From Faecalibacterium prausnitzii (GTDB taxonomy: Bacteria; Bacillota; Clostridia; Oscillospirales; Ruminococcaceae), in contig NZ_CP065377.1 in assembly GCF_019967995.1 (NCBI RefSeq), positions 1,302,001 to 1,366,000 on the forward strand: DNA of 64,000 bases, given 5' to 3'. The notes under the pieces were generated by a model that did not search any database, was not told the DNA's origin, and was given only the letters and a program-made list of their open reading frames with translations. The position numbers and the translations under genes were made by a program. Position 1 is the first letter of the stretch, and the number at the start of each line of letters is the position of its first letter. Shown piece by piece: positions 20,904 to 29,964 of this stretch.

Positions 20904-20914
20904 CTCTCATTCTC

Positions 20915-22126
20915 TTATTGCTTCTTCGGCCCCAGAAGCACCAGTCCGCTCACGGCGACAAGGCCGCCGAGAAGGGCGAGACCGGCACCGGCCTGACCGA
21001 AGGCGTCGCCGACCGCACCGACGAGGGGGCTGGCGGGGATCATGAGCAGACTGTAGGCCATGCTGTCCACGCTGATGAGGGTGGCGCGCTGGTCGCTGGG
21101 GATGGCGTCGTTGAGCTGTTGGATCTCATGCAGGAGGTAGACCTGCAAAACGCCTTGCACCAGCATCATGCCGAAGATGCCGCCCCAGGCAGGCGCGGTG
21201 CCCACCAGAAGGGTGCCCGCACCGCAGAGCAGAGCACAGACGGCGTAGAACCGCCGCATGGAGCGGAACCGGACCCGGCGTCCGGCCTCGGTGCCGAGGA
21301 CACAGGCGATGCCGCCCAGCAGCAGGGGAAGGAACAGCGCTTCGGTGGGCCAGCCCAGCTCAATGAGACGCTGCTGCAAAAACATCTTGGTCAGGTAGCA
21401 GGGCACCGAGATGATCGCACTGGATACGATGAGCTTCGCGGCCAGCGGGCAGGTGCGCAGAACATGCAGACTGTCCTGCACGAGCTGGATGAATTGACCG
21501 GGCAGGTCGTGCAGGGACTGCCGGGCCCGGTTGGCCTGCGCTGCCGTGACGATGGGTTCGTTCATCCATCGGCAGGCGAGGGTGGAGACGCCCTCGAACA
21601 GGGCGCTGAGCAGATAAAAGCCTGCAAAGCCGAGGAACCGCTGGACCGTGCTGGCCAGCGAACCCAGCGCACTGGCCAGCATGGAGATCTGGGAACTGTT
21701 GGCGGAGATCTGAAGGTATTCGTTCTCGCGGTCTTCCGTCTTGAGGCTGTCGTAGACAAGGGCCGTGAAGGTGCCGGAGAATAGGGTACTGTACAGCGCG
21801 TTCAGCGCCATTGCGAAGCAGATGGCAAACAGATTCGGTGCAAACGCCATCAGCAGGTTGGAGGTGACGGCCAGCACACCGCCGGACACAAGGGCTTTTT
21901 TGCGGCCCAGAAGATCTGCCACCATGCCGCTGGGCACTTCGCACAGCAGGTTGACGATATGGAAAACACTTTCGGCCAAGCCGATCTCCCACAGGGAGAA
22001 CCCCCGTGCGGCCAGCAGCGCGACCCACACGGCGTCGGTGATCCGCAGGCCGGAGAAGAAGTCGGCCGTATAAACACAGCCAAGCTGCCGCTTGATGTTG
22101 AGCGTTGATTGTTTATTTGATTTCAT
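20915..22126 (-). CDS. major facilitator superfamily transporter
   Basis: 403 residues with about 12 membrane segments, an inner-membrane drug or metabolite exporter by family. The MFS loop 2-3 signature is visible as SGMVADLLGRKKALVSGG (about residues 60-77). ATG 22126 has AAGGTG six bases upstream. The frame stays open to 22468, but the leader carries a promoter at 22419-22447, a possible short leader peptide (22338-22382) and hairpin repeats, so the short form is preferred. Substrate unknown. Confidence 0.88.
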   Translation of the reverse strand: MKSNKQSTLNIKRQLGCVYTADFFSGLRITDAVWVALLAARGFSLWEIGLAESVFHIVNLLCEVPSGMVADLLGRKKALVSGGVLAVTSNLLMAFAPNLFAICFAMALNALYSTLFSGTFTALVYDSLKTEDRENEYLQISANSSQISMLASALGSLASTVQRFLGFAGFYLLSALFEGVSTLACRWMNEPIVTAAQANRARQSLHDLPGQFIQLVQDSLHVLRTCPLAAKLIVSSAIISVPCYLTKMFLQQRLIELGWPTEALFLPLLLGGIACVLGTEAGRRVRFRSMRRFYAVCALLCGAGTLLVGTAPAWGGIFGMMLVQGVLQVYLLHEIQQLNDAIPSDQRATLISVDSMAYSLLMIPASPLVGAVGDAFGQAGAGLALLGGLVAVSGLVLLGPKKQ

Positions 22127-22188
22127 GGAAAGCACCTTTTCATTTTTACAAGATGAAACAGTGCCCATCCTTAGAGTCTCTTTGTACA

Positions 22189-22303
22189 ACCTCTCCGTCA
22201 CCTTCGGTGACACCTCTCCTGGTAGGAGAGGCCTTGGCATTGCGCAAACTCCATCTTTTCCCCCTTCGGGGGAGCTAGCTGCGCAGCAGACTGAGAGGGC
22301 GAT
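22189..22303. repeat. inverted pair of interspersed hairpin repeats
   Basis: The left unit (22189-22240) has hairpins GTCACC/GGTGAC and CCTCTCC/GGAGAGG. The right unit (22256-22303), in opposite orientation, has CCCCCTTCGGGGG and CTGCGCAG and ends CTGAGAGGG. It has the same architecture as the element at 30769-31069. It lies in the transcribed leader of the MFS gene. Confidence 0.65.
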
Positions 22304-22337
22304 TCCTAAAAATGGGCGCACTTCGAGCCGGAAATGC

Positions 22338-22382
22338 TTAAGGGTTTCCTTTTTTGAAGAAAACGCAGCCGTTCCAACCCAT
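22338..22382 (-). CDS. possible 14-residue leader peptide of the MFS gene
   Basis: Reads MGWNGCVFFKKGNP then TAA. A strong Shine-Dalgarno GGAAGGAGGG lies about 10 bases before its ATG at 22382, and a promoter lies about 40 bases further upstream. It starts about 256 bases before the transporter ATG, with hairpin repeats in between. Small drug-sensing leader peptides precede many resistance exporters in Firmicutes, so this is a candidate attenuator peptide. No direct evidence of translation is available. Confidence 0.45.
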   Translation of the reverse strand: MGWNGCVFFKKGNP

Positions 22383-22418
22383 GTGGGTGCACCCTCCTTC
22401 CAGTAAAACGTTGTGCTC

Positions 22419-22447
22419 AGCATACCATATCCCGGCGGAAAACACAA
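22419..22447 (-). promoter_or_regulatory. promoter for the MFS gene
   Basis: Minus-strand TTGTGT (22447-22442), 17-base spacer, TATGCT (22424-22419). It would give a leader of about 285 bases. Confidence 0.6.
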
Positions 22448-22485
22448 GCGAAAACGGAAAATTGCCACAAAATCCGCTTCTGCGC

Positions 22486-22514
22486 TTGCAAACCGCGCCG
22501 AAATGTGGTAATAT
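22486..22514 (+). promoter_or_regulatory. promoter for pheST
   Basis: TTGCAA (22486-22491), 17-base spacer, TAATAT (22509-22514), upstream of the T-box leader. Confidence 0.65.
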
Positions 22515-22534
22515 GATTTATGGTTATGAAAACC

Positions 22535-22820
22535 TGATATGCAAAACGCAGCGACGGAGAAAGTACGTGCAGTGTGTCCGGCAAAGAGAGAAGCTTCACC
22601 GGCTGAAAGGGCTTCCGAGAGAGACGTGCACCGAAGTTCGCTCCTGAGCGGCCCGCGTGAACGGCTGAAGACAGCCTGCTAGTGCGGGACGGTGCGCCCC
22701 GTTACGGCGTTTGAGCGCCGCTCCTTATAAAAAAGAGCGGAAACCGGGTGGTACCGCGGAGTAAAGTTTACAGCTTCGTCCCCTTTGCCGAAAGGCAGAG
22801 CGGGGCGGAGCTTTTTTGTT
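22535..22820 (+). promoter_or_regulatory. T-box riboswitch controlling pheST (tRNA-Phe)
   Basis: The T-box bulge GGGTGGTACCGCGG (22746-22759) is canonical. Upstream sequence has stem I landmarks (AGAGAG near 22583, GGCTGAAAG near 22603) and a likely specifier TTC (Phe) at 22637-22639 within CCGAAGTTCGC. The terminator is AGCTTCGTCCCC...GCGGGGCGGAGCTTTTTT (22772-22818). Uncharged tRNA-Phe would stabilise the antiterminator and switch on pheST. Confidence 0.9.
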
Positions 22821-22861
22821 ACCCGCTGAACAAGAAGAAAACCGAGAAGGAGAGAATTTCC

Positions 22862-23884
22862 ATGCAAGCAATGATCGACGAGCTGGCCAAACAGGCCGAA
22901 GAAAGCCTCGGTCAGGTCTCTTCCAAGGAGACGCTGGCCACGTTCTGGCAGGAATATCTGAGCAAAAACGGCAAGATCCCCGCGCTGATGAAGAATCTGC
23001 GCTCCGTCGCGCCGGAAGAGCGCCCCGCTATGGGCAAGATCATCAACGAACTGAAGACCAAGGTGCAGGCAGACTACGATGCTGCCGCCGCCAAGGTGAA
23101 GGAAGCTGAGCTGGCCGCCCGCAACGCCGCCGAGACCGTGGACATCACCCTGCCCGCCAAGACCCGCGCGGTCGGCGGCCTGCATCCGCTGACGCTGGTC
23201 ACCAACCAGATCATCGACGTCTTCTCTGGCATGGGCTTTGCTGTGGCGGACGCCCCGGAGATCGAGGACGACGACCACAACTTCACCCGCCTGAACGTCC
23301 CGAAGGACCACCCCGCCCGCGATATGCAGGATACCTTCTACCTGTCCGATGAGTTCCTGCTCCGCACCCAGACTTCCGGCGGCCAGATCCGCACCATGGA
23401 TTCCCAGAAGCCGCCCATCAAGGTGCTCATCCCCGGCCGCGTCTTCCGTTCCGACTCCGACGCGACCCATAGCCCCATGTTCCACCAGATGGAAGGTCTG
23501 GTCGTGGATAAGGGCATCACCCTGGGCGATTTGCAGGGTGCCCTGAACACCTTCGTGCAGAAGCTGTTCGGTGCCGACACCCGCACCCGCCTGCGCCCGT
23601 CCTACTTCCCGTTCACCGAGCCCAGCGTCGAGGTCGATGTCAGCTGCTTCGAGTGCCATGGCAAGGGCTGCCCCCTGTGCAAGCACACCGGCTGGATCGA
23701 AGTTCTGGGTGGCGGCGTCGTCAACCGCAAGGTTTTGGAGAACTGCAACATCGACCCGGATGAGTACTCCGGCTTCGCCTTTGGCATCGGCATCGAGCGC
23801 ATCGCCATGCTGAAATACGGCATCAACAACATCGGCCTGATGTTCGAGAACAACCTGGAGTTCCTCAAGCAGTTCCATGAATAA
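22862..23884 (+). CDS. pheS: phenylalanine-tRNA ligase alpha subunit
   Basis: 340 residues, normal PheS length. The catalytic subunit of the alpha2-beta2 enzyme that charges tRNA-Phe. An N-terminal coiled coil precedes the class II core. Visible class II motifs include HPLTLV...IIDVFSGMGF and, for motif 2, VLIPGRVFRSDSDATHSPMFHQMEG. Motif 3 is GFAFGIGIERIAMLKYGI near the C-terminus. ATG 22862 has AGAAGGAGAG upstream. It is under T-box control and followed after 18 bases by pheT. Confidence 0.97.
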   Translation: MQAMIDELAKQAEESLGQVSSKETLATFWQEYLSKNGKIPALMKNLRSVAPEERPAMGKIINELKTKVQADYDAAAAKVKEAELAARNAAETVDITLPAKTRAVGGLHPLTLVTNQIIDVFSGMGFAVADAPEIEDDDHNFTRLNVPKDHPARDMQDTFYLSDEFLLRTQTSGGQIRTMDSQKPPIKVLIPGRVFRSDSDATHSPMFHQMEGLVVDKGITLGDLQGALNTFVQKLFGADTRTRLRPSYFPFTEPSVEVDVSCFECHGKGCPLCKHTGWIEVLGGGVVNRKVLENCNIDPDEYSGFAFGIGIERIAMLKYGINNIGLMFENNLEFLKQFHE

Positions 23885-23902
23885 GAGGGGAGAGAGCAAA
23901 CA

Positions 23903-26314
23903 ATGAAAGTACCTTTCAGTTGGTTAAAAGAACTTGTCGATATCGACGTCACGGCTCAGGAATTGGAGGAGAAACTCTTCTCCTGCGGGTTTGAGGTCGA
24001 AGAGCTGATCCCGCTGGATGCAGGCATCAGCAAGGTGGTCGTCGGTAAGATCGTGGAGATGGAAAAGCAGGAGGGCACCCACCTGACCAAGTGTGTGGTG
24101 GACTGCGGCGACTACGGCCACGACATCCGCATCAGCACCGGTGCCTCCAACATGAAGCTGGGCGACTGTGTGCCCGCCGCTCTGGATGGCTCCACCCTGC
24201 CCGGCGGTATCAAGATCAAGGCCCGCAAGATGCAGGGCGTCGAGTCCAACGGTATGCTCTGCTCCGGCGAGGAGCTGGGCCTGAACGATGATCTGTTCCC
24301 CGGTTCGGAAGTCTACGGCCTGCTCATCCTGCCCGAAGACAGCGTCCCCGGCACCGACATCGCACCGGTGGTCGGTCTGGATGACTACATCTTCGATATC
24401 TCTATCACCGCCAACCGCCCGGACTGCCAGTCTGTTCTGGGCATCGCGCGGGAGGTCTCTGCCATCCTCGGCAAGCCCCTGCACATGCCCGCCATGGATT
24501 ACCAGACCGTCTGCGACGCCGATGCCCCCATCACCGTGCAGGTGGAGGCCCCCGACCTGTGCCCCCGCTACATGGCACACTACGTCCGCAACATCCGGAT
24601 GGGCGAGTCTCCCCGCTGGATGAAGCGCCATCTGGCCCTGTGCGGCCTGCGCTCCATCAGCAACGTGGTCGATATCACCAACCACACCCTGCTGGAGATG
24701 GGCCAGCCCATGCACGCCTTTGACCTGAACAAGGTCGCGGGCCGCACCATCGACGTCCGCCGCGCCCACGAGGGCGAGAAGATCGTGACCCTCGATGAGA
24801 AGGAGTTCACCCTGAACCCCAACAACCTCGTCATCTGCGATGCCGAAAAGCCGGTGGCACTGGCCGGCATCATGGGCGGTGCCAACTCCGGCATGGATGA
24901 GAACACCACCAGCCTGCTCTTTGAGTGCGCCACCTTCGCCCGCGACTCCGTCCGCAAGACCAGCCGCGCGCTGGGCCAGAACAGCGACTCCTCCGCCCGC
25001 TACGAGAAGGGCGTGGACCGCCACTCGCCCGAACTGGGCCTCGCCCGTGCCCTGCACCTGATCCAGGAGCTGGACTGCGGCGACATCACCACGCTGGAAT
25101 ACGACCTGACCGATGGCCGCCCGCTGGAGCGCAGGCACATCGTGACCACCCCCGCCAAGATCTGCGGTGTGCTGGGCATCACGGTGCCTGACCAGACCAT
25201 GATCGACATCCTGCAGCGTCTGGAGTTCACCGTGGACGTGCAGGCCGACGGCAGCTGGGATGTTTCCGCCCCGCTGTACCGCGAGGACGTGGAGAGCTTC
25301 CCCGACCTGGCCGAGGAGGTCATCCGTGAGTACGGCTACGACCACATCGTGCCCACCTTCCTGAACACCGCTGCCGTCACCAACGGCGGTCTGAACTACG
25401 ACCAGAAGCAGCAGCTCAAGACCAAGCGTCTGCTGGCGGCGCAGGGCTTCTATGAGGCATCCACGCTGGCCTTCTACTCCAACGCCGAGCTGGACATGCT
25501 ACACATCCCCGCCGATGATGCTGCCCGCAAGGCCATCCGCATCCTGAACCCCATCAGCGAGAACCTCTCCATCATGCGCACCCTGCTCACCCCGTCCATG
25601 CTGAACGTCATCGTGGACAACCTGAAGAAGGGCAACGCCGAGGGCCGTCTGTTCGAGATGGCACCGGTCTATCTGGCCAAGGAACTGCCCATCTGCGAGC
25701 ATCCGCACGAGCGCCAGACCCTCTGCATCGGTGCTTTCGGCCCGGAAGAGGACTTCTTCACCGTCAAGGGCGCCATGGAGGCACTGGCAGCCGGTTTCGG
25801 CCTGCACTTCACCTACGAGCGCGAGACTGCGCCCTGGCTGCACCCCGGCATCAGCGCCGCTGTCTACTGCGGCGGCAAGCGTCTGGGCGTCTTCGGCAAG
25901 CTCTCCAATGAGATCAACGGCGAGCTGGAGATCGCAAAGGAACAGAAGGACAGCCAGAACATCTACCTCGGTGAGCTGGACTACGAGGCCCTGATGAGCT
26001 GCGTGGACGGCGAGCTGCGCTATCAGCCGCTCAGCCCCTATGCTGCCGTCAAGCGCGACCTGGCCCTCGTCTGCGAGGAACAGGTCACCTGCGGCGAGAT
26101 CGAGGAGACCATCAAAAAGGCAAGCCCGCTCATCACCGACGTGAAGCTGTTCGATATCTATCGCGGCGCAAACCTCGGCGCGGGCAAGAAGAGCATGGCG
26201 TTCTCCCTGACGCTGTCCGACCCCAGCGCAGAAGTCTCTGCCGAACAGGTCGAGCGCACCGTCAAAAAAGTGCTGGGCAACCTGAAGTTCAAGCTCGGCA
26301 TCGAGATCCGCTGA
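23903..26314 (+). CDS. pheT: phenylalanine-tRNA ligase beta subunit
   Basis: 803 residues, full length. Domains in order: N-terminal tRNA-binding/EMAP-like domain (about 40-150), the B3/B4 editing domain (about 210-385), B5 (about 410-480), a catalytic-like core, and the C-terminal ferredoxin-fold anticodon-binding domain (YQPLSPYAAVKRDLALV to the end). It binds tRNA-Phe and edits mischarged Tyr-tRNA. ATG 23903 follows GAGGGGAGAGAG. It forms the pheST operon behind the T-box. Confidence 0.97.
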   Translation: MKVPFSWLKELVDIDVTAQELEEKLFSCGFEVEELIPLDAGISKVVVGKIVEMEKQEGTHLTKCVVDCGDYGHDIRISTGASNMKLGDCVPAALDGSTLPGGIKIKARKMQGVESNGMLCSGEELGLNDDLFPGSEVYGLLILPEDSVPGTDIAPVVGLDDYIFDISITANRPDCQSVLGIAREVSAILGKPLHMPAMDYQTVCDADAPITVQVEAPDLCPRYMAHYVRNIRMGESPRWMKRHLALCGLRSISNVVDITNHTLLEMGQPMHAFDLNKVAGRTIDVRRAHEGEKIVTLDEKEFTLNPNNLVICDAEKPVALAGIMGGANSGMDENTTSLLFECATFARDSVRKTSRALGQNSDSSARYEKGVDRHSPELGLARALHLIQELDCGDITTLEYDLTDGRPLERRHIVTTPAKICGVLGITVPDQTMIDILQRLEFTVDVQADGSWDVSAPLYREDVESFPDLAEEVIREYGYDHIVPTFLNTAAVTNGGLNYDQKQQLKTKRLLAAQGFYEASTLAFYSNAELDMLHIPADDAARKAIRILNPISENLSIMRTLLTPSMLNVIVDNLKKGNAEGRLFEMAPVYLAKELPICEHPHERQTLCIGAFGPEEDFFTVKGAMEALAAGFGLHFTYERETAPWLHPGISAAVYCGGKRLGVFGKLSNEINGELEIAKEQKDSQNIYLGELDYEALMSCVDGELRYQPLSPYAAVKRDLALVCEEQVTCGEIEETIKKASPLITDVKLFDIYRGANLGAGKKSMAFSLTLSDPSAEVSAEQVERTVKKVLGNLKFKLGIEIR

Positions 26315-26324
26315 TTCAAAACAA

Positions 26325-26362
26325 GAAAAACAACAGCCCCCGTGCCAAAGCACGGGGGCTGT
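26325..26362. terminator. terminator between pheT and the PsiE-like gene
   Basis: ACAGCCCCCGTGC pairs with GCACGGGGGCTGT. The T-rich tail is on the minus strand (TTGTTTTTCTTG), so it best serves the convergent minus-strand gene, but it can act for pheT as well. Confidence 0.78.
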
Positions 26363-26382
26363 GTGCGTTCCGGGGAGAGGAA

Positions 26383-26943
26383 TCACTTGGCATCCTCATA
26401 TTCCGGGGCGTTCTCTTCTTCGTCGAGGTCCTCGGCATGGATGCGGTCATGCAGACGCTGGCGGAACTCCTGGGCAGGGATGCCGCTCTGGTTCGGGGTC
26501 AGGTCGGGGGCAGGGTTGCCGTCCGGTAGGTGGGCACCGAACGCGGGCACGAAGAAGAACTTGCGCACAACGAAGATGAGCGCGATGGCACCCACGCTGA
26601 GCAGGTTCTCAACGGCGGATTCGTGGCCGACCACCATGTGGCGGGCGATGGCGTAGAGCAGCACTTCCAGGCTGCTGCCGGGGCTGTGCTTGGCCAGCAT
26701 CTTGATGAACTCGATGCCGATGACGATGTCCAGCGCACGTTCCAGAAATGTGCGGATCTCTGCATCGTTGCCGTCGAACAGCAGGCCGGGCATCCATTTC
26801 AGCAGCGGCACGATGCTGAACAGCAGGCCGATGAGGACCAGCCCGGAGAGAGTGATCTCCAGCAGGGTGGATGCCTGGATGATGTAGTTGCGCAGCGCGG
26901 TGCGGCTGTGGCTTTCCACAGGGTGGTTGTGGGGTTTGAGCAT
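26383..26943 (-). CDS. PsiE-like integral membrane protein
   Basis: 186 residues with four hydrophobic segments (about 27-50, 66-85, 88-105 and 113-133) and an acidic cytosolic tail. The core DIVIGIEFIKMLAKHSPG...LLYAIARHMVVGH resembles the phosphate-starvation-inducible PsiE family in spacing and topology; the match is by eye and moderate. A PstS-like lipoprotein gene follows upstream on the same strand. ATG 26943 has GAAGGAGAACG upstream. Confidence 0.6.
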   Translation of the reverse strand: MLKPHNHPVESHSRTALRNYIIQASTLLEITLSGLVLIGLLFSIVPLLKWMPGLLFDGNDAEIRTFLERALDIVIGIEFIKMLAKHSPGSSLEVLLYAIARHMVVGHESAVENLLSVGAIALIFVVRKFFFVPAFGAHLPDGNPAPDLTPNQSGIPAQEFRQRLHDRIHAEDLDEEENAPEYEDAK

Positions 26944-27009
26944 GGTTCGTTCTCCTTCGCATCTTCACGTCTTGCGGCAGATCTGGCCGAGACCGCCAGA
27001 CTTTTCTTC

Positions 27010-27038
27010 ATTGTAGCAAAGAATGGAAACGAAGTCAA
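27010..27038 (-). promoter_or_regulatory. promoter for the PsiE-like gene
   Basis: Minus-strand TTGACT (27038-27033), 17-base spacer ending TTTGC, TACAAT (27015-27010). Confidence 0.7.
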
Positions 27039-27062
27039 ACGAATGGAACACGCGAGTAAAAA

Positions 27063-28040
27063 TTATTGGGCGGCCACATAGCCGGACTTCTGGATGCAGG
27101 CGCGGCCTGCATCGGTGGAGAGCCAGTCGTAGACCTTGCGCTCCGGGGTGTCGGGGCCGGAATCCTGCCGGACTGCGGCATAAAACTCGTTGCACAGGGG
27201 GTAGCTCTCGTCCGCGATGGTGTCGGCCGAGGGGGTCACGCCGTCCACGGCCAGCAGCCGCAGGCCGGGCTTGGAATACATCTCCGAGATGTAGTAGTAG
27301 ACCGAGAAGCCGATGGCGTTGGCCGCGTTATTGTACTCGGCGATGTCGTCTACCAGTTCGCCCATCAAGGCAGGAGCCAGCTCGGTGGGGGCGTCCATCA
27401 GCTCGCCGCCCTGAATGAGCAGCTTCTGGAACAGGGTCTGGCTGCCGGAGTCCTCCCGGCGCTGAAAGGCCACGATGTCGGCATCCTCGCCGCCCACGTC
27501 CTTCCAGTTGGTGATCTTCCCGGCGTAGATGTCCCGGAGCTGCTGCCGGGTCAGGCTCTGGACGGGGTTGTCCTCGTTCACGATGAAGACCAGCGCGTCC
27601 CGGCCAATGGCTTTCTGGTCCAGCGGGGCACCATCGGCCTTCAGCTCTTCCTTGACGGACTCCGGGGCCTCGTAGGCGATGATGAGCCGGGTGCCGTTCT
27701 CGGTGTCACCGTAAAGGCCCAGGTTCCGCCAGGCCCAGGCGGTGGTGTTGGTGGTCACGGCGCTCTGGGCGGCTTCCAGCTCCATGCCGGTGGTGTCGGC
27801 CATGATCTGCGCAATGAGCGGGATGCAGGCCGTGGAGCCGTCGGTGACGGGAAACTCGTCCTCGGTGAGGATGGGCACTGTGGGCACTTCGCTGGCGGAA
27901 GAGGCGGGTGCTTCGGACGAAGCGGCACTCGATGCCGGTGCGCTGGAAGCAGCCTCTCCGCAGGCGGCCAGCAGCGCCGCCGTGGAGACGGCCCCCAGCC
28001 CCAGCAGGAAGGAACGGCGGGAAATTTTAGACTGTTTCAT
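27063..28040 (-). CDS. PstS-like phosphate-binding lipoprotein
   Basis: 325 residues. The signal is SRRSFLLGLGAVSTAALLAAC: a lipobox (LLAAC) preceded by a twin-arginine-like RR, then an Ala/Ser linker. The mature part resembles PstS-type solute-binding proteins: TDGSTACIPLIAQ, FIVNEDNPVQSLTRQQLRDIYAGKITNWKDVGG and RREDSGSQTLFQKLL. It would bind phosphate or a similar oxyanion outside the membrane. No pst permease genes are adjacent, so it may be a sensor or orphan binder. ATG 28040 has GGGAGGG upstream. It is 14 bases after the large lipoprotein gene, so one operon. Confidence 0.8.
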   Translation of the reverse strand: MKQSKISRRSFLLGLGAVSTAALLAACGEAASSAPASSAASSEAPASSASEVPTVPILTEDEFPVTDGSTACIPLIAQIMADTTGMELEAAQSAVTTNTTAWAWRNLGLYGDTENGTRLIIAYEAPESVKEELKADGAPLDQKAIGRDALVFIVNEDNPVQSLTRQQLRDIYAGKITNWKDVGGEDADIVAFQRREDSGSQTLFQKLLIQGGELMDAPTELAPALMGELVDDIAEYNNAANAIGFSVYYYISEMYSKPGLRLLAVDGVTPSADTIADESYPLCNEFYAAVRQDSGPDTPERKVYDWLSTDAGRACIQKSGYVAAQ

Positions 28041-28054
28041 GGTGAAACCCTCCC

Positions 28055-29674
28055 TCAATAGAAGTAGTTGTCGGTCTCGTCGCTGGTGGAAGTGAAGATG
28101 CTCTGGCAGTAGATCCAGTTGCCCTCCACGTCCATCCAGCCGTAATCGAAGCCCTTGCGCGCCACGAAGACGCCCGCAGGCAGGGGCGCACTGCGGTTGT
28201 AGCGGGAATACTCGCCGCAGCTGCCCAGCCCGGCCAGGACGACCGCGCCGTCGCTGTCCAGCAGGTCGTACAGCCAGGTGCTGCCGGGGCCGCGGTAGCT
28301 GATGGAGAAATAGAAGTCGTCCTCCGTGGCAGCCACGGGCCAGAGATAGCCGTCAAAGTCGTCGCCGTAGCGGGCGGTGAGGTCAGCCATCGAAAGGGTC
28401 TTGCTCAGCGTCGGCCCGGCGAGGGTCAGGGTGGTCACATCGTAGTTGTCGTTGTCGTACTGGCGCAGGTTGACCCAGCCGCTGCCCTGGTCGTAGAGGC
28501 GGGTGCGGTGCAGCGCTTCCAGCGGCGCAACCGTCGTGTCGGTCCGGATGGCACCGGTGTCCATGTCGTAGACGCGGAGAGTGCCGTCCCTGGCGTAGAT
28601 GTCCAGCGTGTTGGTGCCCAGGGCCATGTTGTAGAGGTCGAGGGTGTCGCCGGTGGTCAGGTCGTAGAGGAGGTAGCCGTCCTCCCGGTAGAGCACGGTC
28701 ACGCCGGGCGCGTACCCGCTGATGGAGTCGTTAAACTCGCACAGCACGGTGCTGGTCATGTCGCTGACCAGATCCACGAGCTGATACTTGCCCTCGTCGG
28801 TCCGGAAGCTGGCAATGCCCGCGTGGAGATAGGTGACAAAGCCGCTCCGCTCCTCGCCGGTGGCCGCGTTCAGCAGGGAAGTGGACTCCAGGCTCGTGCC
28901 GTCCGCGTTGTAGGTGTCGATCTCCACCCAGTCGGCGGGGGCCAGCGGGTCGTCGATCCCGGCGGAAAGGCTGTACAGCAGGCTGTGGAAGTTCTGGTAG
29001 ACCACGGTGCCGTCCTTTTCCTGGATCTGAACGGCAGCATACTGGTAGAGGTCGTCGTTCTCTTCATCGGGCGCAGCATCGCCGGGGGCATAGAGGCCAA
29101 AGGCCAGCCGGTCGCCCGCCACAAGGCAGGTGTAGGCGTTTTCGGGCACGGGGTACTCGGTGCCCGAAGCAAAGTCCAGCACCCGCACGTCGCCCGCTGC
29201 ATGGTCGTGCAGGGGTGAATAGGCGAAGCTGTTGGGGGTGGTCAGAACGAGCACGCCGCCGGAAAGGCGGATATCGTATTCGCGGTCAAAGGTGTAGAGC
29301 GCCTCACCCGTCCGGTCGAAGATGCCGCTGCGCCGCCCGGCGGCGGTGTCCGGGTCAGACCAGGTGCAGACGAACCAGTTCGTCTCGCCGGTCTGGCTGT
29401 CGGTCAGCAGATAGGACGTCTCGCTGGCAGGGGACTGGTGCACCACCTTGTCGCCGCAGAGGATGGTGTTCCCGCCGAGGGAGTCATAGCTGGAGAAGAG
29501 CCGCAGCCTGCCGTCCCGCAGGGAGGAGGCGTCGTATTTAGGCGGTTCCTCCTCCTGCTGGGGGTGGGACACGGGCCGGGACGGCGTGGGCAGCAGCGAA
29601 CAGGAGGTGAACACCCCCGCCGCCAGTGCCAGGCCCGCTGCCGCGCAGCCGATGCGGAGTAGATTCTGTTTCAT
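28055..29674 (-). CDS. large predicted lipoprotein, possible beta-propeller
   Basis: 539 residues. Signal peptide with lipobox VFTSCS. The mature region has many short beta-strand repeats (for example LRLFSSYDSLGGNTILCGDKVV, YDIRLSGGVLVLTTP, GYLLYDLTTGDTLDLYNMAL, GTLRVYDMDTG) spaced like blades of a WD/YVTN propeller. I recognise no enzyme motif. Co-transcription with the PstS-like gene suggests a shared extracellular role. ATG 29674 has GAGG at 9 bases. Confidence 0.65.
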   Translation of the reverse strand: MKQNLLRIGCAAAGLALAAGVFTSCSLLPTPSRPVSHPQQEEEPPKYDASSLRDGRLRLFSSYDSLGGNTILCGDKVVHQSPASETSYLLTDSQTGETNWFVCTWSDPDTAAGRRSGIFDRTGEALYTFDREYDIRLSGGVLVLTTPNSFAYSPLHDHAAGDVRVLDFASGTEYPVPENAYTCLVAGDRLAFGLYAPGDAAPDEENDDLYQYAAVQIQEKDGTVVYQNFHSLLYSLSAGIDDPLAPADWVEIDTYNADGTSLESTSLLNAATGEERSGFVTYLHAGIASFRTDEGKYQLVDLVSDMTSTVLCEFNDSISGYAPGVTVLYREDGYLLYDLTTGDTLDLYNMALGTNTLDIYARDGTLRVYDMDTGAIRTDTTVAPLEALHRTRLYDQGSGWVNLRQYDNDNYDVTTLTLAGPTLSKTLSMADLTARYGDDFDGYLWPVAATEDDFYFSISYRGPGSTWLYDLLDSDGAVVLAGLGSCGEYSRYNRSAPLPAGVFVARKGFDYGWMDVEGNWIYCQSIFTSTSDETDNYFY

Positions 29675-29964
29675 AATGCAGTACCTCACAGGTCACAGGG
29701 ACGAAATGCGGATGGGCTTTCCCATTTGATTATAATACGAAACACCCGGACATTCCATTGCATTGGAACATTTTGGTGTGGTTACAATTTGGTTACGACC
29801 GAAAGTTCAGTCGAAGTTTGCAAAAGCAGATGAAAAGCGGACGCTTTTTGGTCAAAGTGCTAAAGGAATGTCGAAATCCTTGTAAAAAATTACGACAAGT
29901 GGTATAATTTAACAAGACAAAAAGATCGATTTGTTTGTGAGAAAAACGTTTGGAGGGAATTATC
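29675..29964. other. divergent intergenic region with two promoters
   Basis: 290 bases. It holds a minus-strand -10 box TATAAT (29734-29729) for the lipoprotein operon and a plus-strand promoter, TTGTAA (29880-29885), 17-base spacer, TATAAT (29903-29908), for the lectin-domain gene. I see no other feature. Confidence 0.65.
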
